From NCBI GenBank assembly GCA_944323955.1, contig CALUUK010000001.1, positions 124,001 to 188,000 on the forward strand: 64,000 bases of DNA, read 5' to 3'. The stretch is from Candidatus Gastranaerophilales bacterium (GTDB lineage: Bacteria; Cyanobacteriota; Vampirovibrionia; Gastranaerophilales; Gastranaerophilaceae). A program made the position numbers and the translations under genes. This document shows positions 1 through 6,101 of this stretch, in pieces. How positions within the stretch are numbered: position 1 is the first letter of the stretch; every line of letters starts with the position of its first letter. Under the pieces are notes generated by a model. It did no database searches and was not told the origin of the DNA. It saw only the letters and a list, made by a program, of their open reading frames with translations.

Positions 1-58
1 TTTTGTAAGTTAGAATTATTCTTCTTTTGTAATTGCATAAAATGATAGTTTTTTACAA

Positions 59-388
59 TTACTCAACCTCTTTATTAAACGGTCTGCCCGTACTTGCATA
101 AACCAAACCATCAGGAGTTTCTTTTATAGGTTCACCTATTGCATAATCACCGTTATAAAATTTATCAATATCCATATTAAGAGCTTTTAGAACCCTGTAT
201 GTTATTTGAAAAGAGGCTGTCATAATATTTCTTTCACCGCTTTCAAATCTTTGATACTGGCAATAACTTATCTTTGCTATATCTGCTACTTGTTGCTGTG
301 TTAAACCTAAAACCAATCTTTTTTCTCTTAAAATATTATGGTGTTTAATATGCCCTAAACAATAACCATCTAAACTTACATATTCCAT
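59..388 (-). CDS. XRE-family helix-turn-helix regulator
   Basis: This 109-residue protein has a helix-turn-helix DNA-binding domain at about residues 20-75. The segment GLTQQQVADIAKISYCQYQR followed by FESGERN is the recognition region typical of the XRE/Cro family. The C-terminal 35 residues have no recognisable domain. It is transcribed away from the MATE pump gene, with 331 bases between them, so it may control that gene or itself, which is inference. The 22-bp-spaced direct repeats at 526-560 could be a target. The family call is strong; the target is unknown. Confidence 0.8.
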   Translation of the reverse strand: MEYVSLDGYCLGHIKHHNILREKRLVLGLTQQQVADIAKISYCQYQRFESGERNIMTASFQITYRVLKALNMDIDKFYNGDYAIGEPIKETPDGLVYASTGRPFNKEVE

Positions 389-719
389 ACCTTAAACCTC
401 AATCAATAACTATAAATATTATCTATCCGATTGGATATATTGTGTCAAAATATTGTTTAAAACAGTATAGAAAATTTCAAGAAAAATCCTTGTATTAATT
501 TGCAATTTTTAAGGTTATGTCACCTAAAATAATCAAACTAAGCGTACAAAATAATCAAACCATGTGTTCATTTACAGGGTTTTTGTTTCTTACAACTGGT
601 CTAAATGTATAAAGCCGAAGATTAAGCGTTTTATGCGATGAAAAAAGGCGATGAATTTATAAAATTGGCGGAAAAATTTTATGACAATTTAAAGACATCT
701 TTTGATAAATATTTAAAAA
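389..719. other. Intergenic region with direct repeats and a small ORF
   Basis: This gap separates the XRE gene from the MATE gene. It holds a 13-bp direct repeat, AAAATAATCAAAC, at 526-538 and 548-560. The copies start 22 bp apart, about two helical turns, so they could be tandem half-sites for a regulator. An ORF of 34 codons (638-742) overlaps the MATE start. Its frame upstream is open back to ATG 605 except for one TAA at 623-625, so it may be the tail of a decayed gene or a small coupling ORF. No riboswitch was recognised. Confidence 0.4.
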
Positions 720-2051
720 ATGAAAATAGAAATATCAGATAATTTTACATATAAAAAGTTAATAATATTTACCTTGCCGACAATCGCCATGCTGATTTTC
801 ACATCTTTATACACAATTGTTGACGGATTTTTTGTGTCAAATTATGTCGGAAAAACAGAACTTGCAGGACTGAACTTAGCATTTCCGATATTAATGATTT
901 TAGGCGTAATCGGCTTTATGTTTGGTTCGGGCGGTAGCGCTCTTGTTGCAAAAACTCTCGGAGAAAACGAACCTGATAAGGCAAACAGATATTTTTCCAT
1001 GATTGTTTATAGTGCAATATTTTTCTCTATAGCAGCAGGATTTTGCGGTTGGTTTTTGTTAGAACCGCTTTTAATCAAATTTGGTGCTCAAGGGGCATTG
1101 CTTATGGATGCTGTTTTGTACGGAAAACTTTTATCTCTGGCTTTACCGGCATTTATTTCGCAATTTATGTTTCAAATACTGTTTATAACAGCAGGAAAAC
1201 CAGCTCTGGGATTTATGATAACCCTGATTGCAGGCTGCACAAATATGCTGCTTGATTATGTTTTTATAGCTAAAATGGGAATGGGATTAGCTGGTGCTGC
1301 TTATGCAACGATTCTCGGACAAGTTATCGGCGGATTTGTACCGCTATTATATTTCGCAAGAAAAAACTCCAGCTTATTGAGATTTACAAAAACAAATTTT
1401 GATTTAAAAGTTCTACTGCAGGTATGCTCAAACGGTTTGTCAGAAATGGTTACAAATATCTCAGCTTCGCTAATCAATATGCTTTATATGTGGCAATTGC
1501 TGAGAGATTCAGGAGAATCGGGAGTAGCAGCATTTGCAGTCATTATGTATCTGGAATTTGTTTTTTCTGCAATATACCTTGGTTATTCAACAGGAAGTTC
1601 GCCGATTGTTTCATACAATTACGGTGCTAAAAATACAACAGAATTGAAAAATCTATTCAAAAAAAGCCTTACAATAGTACTCGTGTGCAGTTTTATACTG
1701 ACATCACTGGCGGAGAGTTTTGCATATCCGTTATCAGGAATTTTTGTCAGTTATGATAATCTTTTGCTTGATATGACAGTACACGGATTCAGATTGTACG
1801 CACTGGCATTTTTGTTAATGGGCTTTAATATTTATGCCTCAGCATTTTATACAGCTCTAAATAACGGAATAATTTCTGCTGTTATATCTTTTTCAAGAAC
1901 CTGCGTTTTTCAAGTGTTAACTATTCTCTTTTTGCCTGTATTTTTCGGACTTCACGGAATCTGGTGTGCAATCGGTGTTGCTGAAGTTTTAACCATTGTT
2001 ATTTCAATCAGCTTTTTGATTAAAACCAGAAAAATATATAATTATATCTAG
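720..2051 (+). CDS. MATE-family multidrug/cation efflux transporter
   Basis: This 443-residue inner-membrane protein has about 12 hydrophobic segments in two similar halves. The first half has TSLYTIVDGFFVSNYVG, and the region near residue 80 has GSGGSALVAKTLGE, as in MATE exporters that expel drugs or metabolites by sodium or proton exchange. The length is normal for the family. There is no Shine-Dalgarno sequence just before ATG 720, but a short ORF (638-742) overlaps this start, so translation may be coupled. The substrate cannot be told from sequence. Confidence 0.88.
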   Translation: MKIEISDNFTYKKLIIFTLPTIAMLIFTSLYTIVDGFFVSNYVGKTELAGLNLAFPILMILGVIGFMFGSGGSALVAKTLGENEPDKANRYFSMIVYSAIFFSIAAGFCGWFLLEPLLIKFGAQGALLMDAVLYGKLLSLALPAFISQFMFQILFITAGKPALGFMITLIAGCTNMLLDYVFIAKMGMGLAGAAYATILGQVIGGFVPLLYFARKNSSLLRFTKTNFDLKVLLQVCSNGLSEMVTNISASLINMLYMWQLLRDSGESGVAAFAVIMYLEFVFSAIYLGYSTGSSPIVSYNYGAKNTTELKNLFKKSLTIVLVCSFILTSLAESFAYPLSGIFVSYDNLLLDMTVHGFRLYALAFLLMGFNIYASAFYTALNNGIISAVISFSRTCVFQVLTILFLPVFFGLHGIWCAIGVAEVLTIVISISFLIKTRKIYNYI

Positions 2052-2120
2052 TTATTTAAAACCTAAAAATAGTAAATTTGATGTTATAAAAAATTTTACT
2101 TTCAATTGTTATATTATAAA

Positions 2121-2447
2121 TCAGCGCATTTGTCTTAAATTTACAAGTGATTTATAAAAATATTCCATTTCTTTTTCGTTTAAGTCGTTTAAAAGTATAT
2201 TAATTAATTCAATAAGCTCTTGTTTTGTTTTTATATGAGCAAAATCAAACAGGTCTTTTTCTTCAACACCCAATTTTGATGCTATTTTCGATATATTTTC
2301 TTCTTTCGGAAACTGATAGCCGCTTTCTATTCTTGTTAAATTTGAAGGTTCCATATCAAGCATATCGGCAAGTTCAAATTGTTTAATGTTTAAACTTTCC
2401 CTTATTTCTTTGATTCTTTTTCCGACTTTTTTTCTGAGTTCGCCCAT
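2121..2447 (-). CDS. XRE-family helix-turn-helix regulator
   Basis: This 108-residue protein has an N-terminal XRE domain at residues 6-62, with LNIKQFELADMLDMEPSN as the helix-turn-helix and RIESGYQFPKEENI following. The C-terminal 40 residues look helical (ELIELINILLNDLNEKEMEY) and may mediate dimerisation. The start is supported by GGGAGAT eight bases upstream. It lies convergent to the MATE gene, with a weak AT-rich inverted repeat near 2070-2101 between them that could end both transcripts. The target is unknown. Confidence 0.82.
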   Translation of the reverse strand: MGELRKKVGKRIKEIRESLNIKQFELADMLDMEPSNLTRIESGYQFPKEENISKIASKLGVEEKDLFDFAHIKTKQELIELINILLNDLNEKEMEYFYKSLVNLRQMR

Positions 2448-2582
2448 AAGATCTCCCGTTTTTAGGATACCTTTTATATCAGAATATCAACACACTACAA
2501 CTCAGCAATTACGGGGTACGCTAAAAGAGAAATTAAAATCAAGAAAAATAATTCTTCTGAATTTACGAGAAAATTAAGAAGA

Positions 2583-2735
2583 ATGGAACGAATTAATGTA
2601 ATAAAAGACGAGCAAACCGGACGATGGATAATATATGACAAGTCCGGCGAGAAGGCGGGTTACATAGATGATGAAGATATTGTATTTGAGAATACGCCGG
2701 AATATTATGCTTTAAAAAAATCCGTCGGATTTTAA
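2583..2735 (+). CDS. Small hypothetical protein, 50 residues
   Basis: A 50-codon frame begins MERINVIKDEQTGRWIIYDK and ends at TAA 2733, overlapping by 3 bases the end of the oppositely transcribed exporter gene. The composition is acidic and globular (YIDDEDIVFE), unlike a shadow frame. The same frame stays open upstream to 2466 without a standard start codon. It may therefore be the 3' part of a longer, decayed gene. The Shine-Dalgarno sequence is weak. I do not recognise a family. Confidence 0.42.
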   Translation: MERINVIKDEQTGRWIIYDKSGEKAGYIDDEDIVFENTPEYYALKKSVGF

Positions 2736-3049
2736 TGTGTAAGTATTTTTAGCCCGGTTATACCGCTTATAATTAATGCTATACAAAGCAATCTCATTGC
2801 TGTAATAGGTTCTTTAAAGAGTATAATCCCGAATATAACCGTTCCTATTGTCCCTATTCCCGTCCAGATTGCATATGCCGTACCAAGCGGCAGATTTTTC
2901 AGTGCAAGTGCAAGAAAATAAAAACTTGCTATCATACATATAACAGTTATAACAGACGGAATAACTTGAGAGAATCCGTGTGTAAATTTTAATCCTACTG
3001 CCCAGCTTATTTCAAATAATCCGGCAACAAGTAAGTACATCCAATGCAT
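2732..3049 (-). CDS. gdx: SMR-family guanidinium exporter (Gdx/SugE type)
   Basis: This 105-residue protein has four membrane helices and the small multidrug resistance fold. Glu13 in LFEISWAVGLKFTHGF is the essential SMR glutamate, and the WAVGLK context plus GTAYAIWTGIGTIGT fit the Gdx (SugE) branch, which exports guanidinium in exchange for protons. It functions as a dual-topology dimer in the inner membrane. The start has AAGGAG six bases upstream. The guanidine-I riboswitch just upstream independently supports guanidinium as substrate. Assignment is therefore strong. Confidence 0.93.
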   Translation of the reverse strand: MHWMYLLVAGLFEISWAVGLKFTHGFSQVIPSVITVICMIASFYFLALALKNLPLGTAYAIWTGIGTIGTVIFGIILFKEPITAMRLLCIALIISGITGLKILTH

Positions 3050-3076
3050 ATTTTTCTCCTTTTTATCTTTTATGCT

Positions 3077-3112
3077 AAAAAACCTGAGAGATATATCATC
3101 TCCCAGGTTTTT
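3077..3112 (-). terminator. Riboswitch-controlled intrinsic terminator before gdx
   Basis: On the minus strand, CCTGGGAGAT pairs with ATCTCTCAGG (one G-U pair) and is followed by six T residues, about 30 bases before the gdx start. CCTGGGAGA is also the last conserved part of the aptamer, so the two structures compete, as in other guanidine-I switches. Confidence 0.88.
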
Positions 3113-3190
3113 ATCCTTCCGTGTTCACAATTTCGTGAGTTTTCTCTCGGACCTGACCAATTACTTAAATTGCGGAACCCTAGAAAACAT
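3077..3190 (-). promoter_or_regulatory. Guanidine-I (ykkC) riboswitch upstream of gdx
   Basis: Read on the minus strand, the leader contains CTAGGGTTCCG (about 3173-3183), then GGTCCGAGAGAAAA, then ACACGGAAGGATAAAA and CCTGGGAGA. These are the conserved blocks of the ykkC class 1 guanidine aptamer in the right order. The last block runs into a terminator hairpin, so ligand binding should prevent termination and switch on the exporter. The aptamer limits are approximate. Confidence 0.93.
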
Positions 3191-3351
3191 TTATATTAAA
3201 TTATTTAGGCTTCTGATACTAATCCTTTTTGTAGCATTATTTTTTATTATAGCACAATATTCGGAATATTTTATCATTAATTAACTTGTATAAAATCTGG
3301 AATTAATGCTATAAATAAAAATATTGAAATGGTAGTAAAGGAAGGTTTTTT

Positions 3352-3951
3352 ATGAACGTTAATGTACCTGAGAATATTCCTCAAAATGCAAAAAAAGAGT
3401 TAATTAAACTTTTGGAGGGAAACAGAAACTTTGTGAACGGAACACCTACGGCAAAGAATATGAGTCTTGAGACGCTCAGGAAATTTGCTTTTCATCAAGA
3501 ACCTTATGCTGTTGTATTAAGTTGTTCGGATTCAAGAGTTGTTCCCGAAATAATATTTGATTGCGGAATAGGAGAATTATTTGTTATCAGAGTTGCCGGT
3601 ATAACGGCGGGTGACAATATAATTGAGAGTATCGAATATGCGATAAAAAAACTAAAATTACCCCTTTTAATTTTACTCGGGCACGATGATTGCGGTGTGA
3701 TGAAATATGCAAAAGAGCATTACCCGAATCCGACAGGTGATTTTCGGTCTATTTTATCATGTGTTTATCCGGTTTTAAGTCTTAATGAGGATATAACATG
3801 CCACAACTTTTTTGCGCGGCAGCATACAATATGGGTTGAAGATAAGTTGTTAAAAACATCAAATATAATAAGGACGGCAGTAGATAACGGCGATTTATAT
3901 ATTGCAAAATGTCATTTTGACCATTCAACGGGTCTTGTTGATTTGATATAG
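3352..3951 (+). CDS. Beta-class carbonic anhydrase
   Basis: This 199-residue protein is a beta-carbonic anhydrase that interconverts carbon dioxide and bicarbonate. The zinc ligands are visible: Cys58 in SCSDSRV (with the Asp60/Arg62 dyad) and His111 and Cys114 in GHDDCGVM. The length fits the family. It has no signal peptide and should be cytoplasmic. GGAAGG lies six bases before the start. A promoter-like pair (TTGTAT, 18 bp, TATAAA) is present near 3287-3316. It stands alone, and the region around 3960-4010 separates it from the metal module downstream. Confidence 0.93.
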   Translation: MNVNVPENIPQNAKKELIKLLEGNRNFVNGTPTAKNMSLETLRKFAFHQEPYAVVLSCSDSRVVPEIIFDCGIGELFVIRVAGITAGDNIIESIEYAIKKLKLPLLILLGHDDCGVMKYAKEHYPNPTGDFRSILSCVYPVLSLNEDITCHNFFARQHTIWVEDKLLKTSNIIRTAVDNGDLYIAKCHFDHSTGLVDLI

Positions 3952-3979
3952 CATCAAATCACAATTAAATAAATACGGG

Positions 3980-4008
3980 TTGACAGCCGAACCTGACGGA
4001 GTTAATAT
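3980..4008 (+). promoter_or_regulatory. Sigma70 promoter of the cysteine-repeat gene
   Basis: TTGACA (3980-3985), a 17-bp spacer and TAATAT (4003-4008) form a near-consensus promoter. Transcription should start near 4015, inside the G/C operator just downstream, so a repressor bound there would block a strong promoter. Confidence 0.85.
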
Positions 4009-4014
4009 TTACAT

Positions 4015-4030
4015 ATACCCCCTGGGGGTG
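4015..4030. promoter_or_regulatory. CsoR-type operator
   Basis: ATACCCCCTGGGGGTG holds two perfect arms, ACCCCC and GGGGGT, around a central T. CsoR-family repressors bind G/C-tract palindromes flanked by A/T bases of this form. It is the only such tract in a very AT-rich stretch, overlaps the predicted start site, and lies about 520 bp from a csoR gene. Confidence 0.8.
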
Positions 4031-4056
4031 TCCCGAAAATTTAGAAGGAGCTATAT

Positions 4057-4467
4057 ATGAAAAAACTTTTTATGGGGCTGTTAGTTTTTACAGCAATGTT
4101 ATTTACTTTTAATGCTGCTATGGCTTGTGATAATTGTAACTGTGGATGTGATTGTGCAAAAAATGCAGCATGTGAATGTTCAAAAGATTGTGCATGCGGA
4201 TGTCAGGAGGGTGGAAAATGCACATGCAAAAAGGATTGTACATGCGGTTGTCATGAAAAATGTTCGAAAGATTGTGCATGCGGATGCCATGATGGTGAAA
4301 AATGTACATGTAAAAAGGATTGTACATACGGCTGCCATGAAAAATGTTCAAAAGATTGTACCTGTGGGTGTCAGGATGGCGAAAAATGCACATGCAAAAA
4401 AGACTGTAACTGTCATTCCAAAAAATTTAAATTATTTAAATCTAAAAAATGTAATTGTTCTAAATAA
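4057..4467 (+). CDS. Secreted cysteine-repeat (metallothionein-like) protein
   Basis: This 136-residue protein starts with a signal peptide (LLVFTAMLFTFNAAMA, then Cys24). After it come 33 cysteines in about 113 residues, arranged as CxC, CxCGC and CKKDC. A 28-residue unit of the form KCTCKKDCTCGCHEKCSKDC plus ACGCHDGE is repeated, with histidines in most units. No known domain is assigned; by composition it should bind soft metals such as Cu(I). AMAC is a poor lipobox, so lipid anchoring is possible but uncertain. GGAG precedes the start. Promoter, operator and the csoR gene downstream suggest copper-induced expression. It may act as a periplasmic metal sponge, which is inference. Confidence 0.8.
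   Translation: MKKLFMGLLVFTAMLFTFNAAMACDNCNCGCDCAKNAACECSKDCACGCQEGGKCTCKKDCTCGCHEKCSKDCACGCHDGEKCTCKKDCTYGCHEKCSKDCTCGCQDGEKCTCKKDCNCHSKKFKLFKSKKCNCSK
4219..4410 (+). repeat. 84-bp in-frame tandem repeat within the cysteine-rich gene
   Basis: Units start at 4219, 4303 and 4387, exactly 84 bp (28 codons) apart, and the third is partial. They differ by scattered, mostly silent changes, such as TGC to TGT. Such repeats can expand or contract in whole codons and so change metal-binding capacity. Confidence 0.8.
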
Positions 4468-4484
4468 CACTCTTATTGATAAGA

Positions 4485-4520
4485 ACCTCTTTTCTTCATA
4501 GAAAAGAGGTCCTTTTTATT
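4485..4520 (+). terminator. Intrinsic terminator after the cysteine-repeat gene
   Basis: ACCTCTTTTC (4485-4494) pairs perfectly with GAAAAGAGGT (4501-4510) around the loop TTCATA, followed by CCTTTTTATT. It separates the cysteine-repeat transcript from csoR and rules out the csoR start at 4476. Confidence 0.9.
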
Positions 4521-4547
4521 GATATATTTCATAACTTTATATATTAT
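4519..4547 (+). promoter_or_regulatory. Promoter of csoR, implying a leaderless transcript
   Basis: TTGATA (4519-4524), a 17-bp spacer and TATTAT (4542-4547) lie just after the terminator. The csoR ATG at 4554 is six bases beyond the -10 box, which is where transcription should begin. No Shine-Dalgarno sequence is present, so a leaderless message is likely. No G/C-tract operator is seen here. Confidence 0.65.
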
Positions 4548-4553
4548 AAAAAT

Positions 4554-4826
4554 ATGCAAGCTGATAAAAATAGAGTTATAAGATTATTAAAAACCGTTCG
4601 CGGACAGATTGACGGTCTTATTAAAATGGTTGAAGAAAACAGAGATTGTATTGATATAAGTACGCAAATACTTGCAAGTCAGTCAATATTAAAAAAAGTT
4701 AATCTGGATATTTTAAAAGGACATTTTAATCATTGCCTGAAAGAATCTTTCTACAGCGGAAAAAAAGAAGATTCAGAAGAAAAAATTTCAGAAATTATCG
4801 GTATATTAAATAAACTTTTAAAGTAG
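4554..4826 (+). CDS. csoR: CsoR-family metal-sensing repressor
   Basis: This all-helical 90-residue repressor has the CsoR/RcnR/FrmR core: RLLKTVRGQIDGLIKMVEEN, then Cys32 in RDCIDI, and His57 and Cys61 in GHFNHC. The Cys-His-x3-Cys set matches the Cu(I) site of copper-type CsoR proteins rather than the nickel or formaldehyde branches. Metal binding should release it from DNA. The ATG at 4554 is chosen because a longer reading from 4476 would start inside a terminator. The matching operator lies at 4015-4030. The last 9 bases overlap the convergent acyltransferase gene. The copper specificity is inference from the ligand pattern. Confidence 0.9.
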   Translation: MQADKNRVIRLLKTVRGQIDGLIKMVEENRDCIDISTQILASQSILKKVNLDILKGHFNHCLKESFYSGKKEDSEEKISEIIGILNKLLK

Positions 4827-6006
4827 TTTATATTGTTTAATTTTTATGTATATTTCCCGTAATAATAAAGGACATATTGTTCCAATGATTGTATAGGCAA
4901 GCCACCAGAAGTTGTTTGTGATATTTGCCGTAAATGATGCGAGCAGATAATCAGGCTGATTGTATATATGTATTTGTAAATATGTGATTATTTTAAAAAA
5001 GGTGACATGCAGGCATAATATAATCATTGTATGGCTTCCCAGATAGGAAAGCACTTTTTTTGAAACAGATATTTTGGAAAGCTGTACAGAAATATATAAA
5101 ACGAATAAAAATCCTGATACTGAAGCTGCAATCAACCAAAGAGGGTTATTATAATAATTTATTCCTATGAAAAAACGATTGATGTGGTTGTGATAATAAC
5201 AAAATAATAAAATTATAAAAGAGATTATAAATGTAATAAAATTCAAATTTATTTTGTTTTCAAATTTTTTGTATAAAACTCCGATATAAAATAATATTGC
5301 TGAAGAAAACATTGTCCCTATCTGGTAAAAGTTAAAATGTTTCAGACTTAAAAACCAGCCGAATAAAAGACATATGATACAAATTGCGGCTCTAAAATAC
5401 TCAAAATACTTTTTTGTTATTTTATTTATTAAATAACTGCCTATACAAAAGAATATACTTATAAAGAACAAAACTTTTAAAAACCATATCGCAGAGGGTA
5501 ACAGCTCTTCGGATGTTAACAATGAAGTATAAATTAACTTTTTTATAAGCACAATAGTGTCGTAATATTGCGAAAAACCGGCTTTATCACTATATAAAGG
5601 GTTATTTGTGTATAGATTAATATTAATGAAAAAATTATGGAGGAGGATAAAAATTGAGTTGCAAATTACATACGGAAGATATAAACTTTTTATTCTTCTT
5701 TTCAGAAAACTTTTTACATTTTCAATATTTTCATAATTTTTTTTACCGAAAAAATAACCGGAAATTATGAAAAACAGTGCCATATGAAAAAGGCATATAA
5801 ATTCTCTTTTAGGACAATATGCATGACCAAGTACCACCAAAAGAATGCCGATACCCTTTGCTATATCAAAAACACAATTCCTGATATCGGGTGTTGACGC
5901 GGTTTTTTGAAGGGGTTTATCATTAGATGTATGTATGTATGTATGTATGTATGTATGTATGTATGTATGTATGTATGTATGTATGTATGTATGTATGTAT
6001 GTACAC
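4818..6006 (-). CDS. Phase-variable membrane acyltransferase (acyltransferase 3 family), apparently OFF
   Basis: This multi-pass protein begins with the family hallmark FDIAKGIGILLVVLGHAY, whose His is catalytic, followed by HMALFFIISGYFFGKK. Such enzymes O-acetylate surface polysaccharides. The conserved frame is open from 4818 up to 6035, but has no ATG or GTG in it. A TTG at 5840 would remove half of the first helix. The frame runs through the (ACAT)n tract, and the plausible start is GTG 6006, 10 bases after AAAGGGG. With the 19 repeats present, that start reads 26 codons into TAA. With 18 repeats it would read the whole 394-residue protein. Hence the gene seems switched off here and reversibly so. 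Family and frame are strong; the start is inferred. Confidence 0.85.
5927..6003. repeat. (ATGT)19 tetranucleotide tract, phase-variation switch
   Basis: Nineteen perfect ATGT units (5927-6002) plus one A form a 77-bp simple repeat inside the 5' coding part of the acyltransferase. Each gain or loss of one unit shifts the frame by one. By direct reading, copy numbers divisible by three (15, 18, 21) join GTG 6006 to the conserved frame, while 17 and 19 give early stops. Assemblers can miscount such tracts, so the exact number needs long reads. Confidence 0.95.
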
Positions 6007-6041
6007 GGTTTATATTCCCCTTTCGAAATTAAATTTCATTT

Positions 6042-6083
6042 ATTGTATCATGGAATTAAATTATTTTCTTTTTTGTATATAAT
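6042..6083. promoter_or_regulatory. Divergent promoters between the acyltransferase and HAD genes
   Basis: On the minus strand, TGATACAAT (6051-6043) is an extended -10 element about 40 bases before GTG 6006. On the plus strand, TATAAT (6078-6083) lies 18 bases before the HAD gene ATG at 6102. Neither has a clear -35 box. The two promoters are back to back, so the polysaccharide genes share one control region. Confidence 0.55.
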
Positions 6084-6101
6084 ATACTGAAGCGGTCTAA
6101 A

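Noticed and set aside
4112-4501. Alternative-frame ORF and an antisense ORF within the cysteine-repeat gene
   Set aside because: Both are shadows of the 84-bp repeats; the main frame has a signal peptide, a ribosome-binding site and Cys periodicity.
4818-5840. Acyltransferase starting at TTG 5840 as the true gene
   Set aside because: That start would cut away FDIAKGIGIL, the conserved beginning of the first membrane helix, and has no well-spaced ribosome-binding site.
5927-6003. Repeat tract as simple assembly artefact
   Set aside because: The tract itself is credible because the coding frame of the conserved protein runs through it and a start lies beyond; only the precise count is uncertain.
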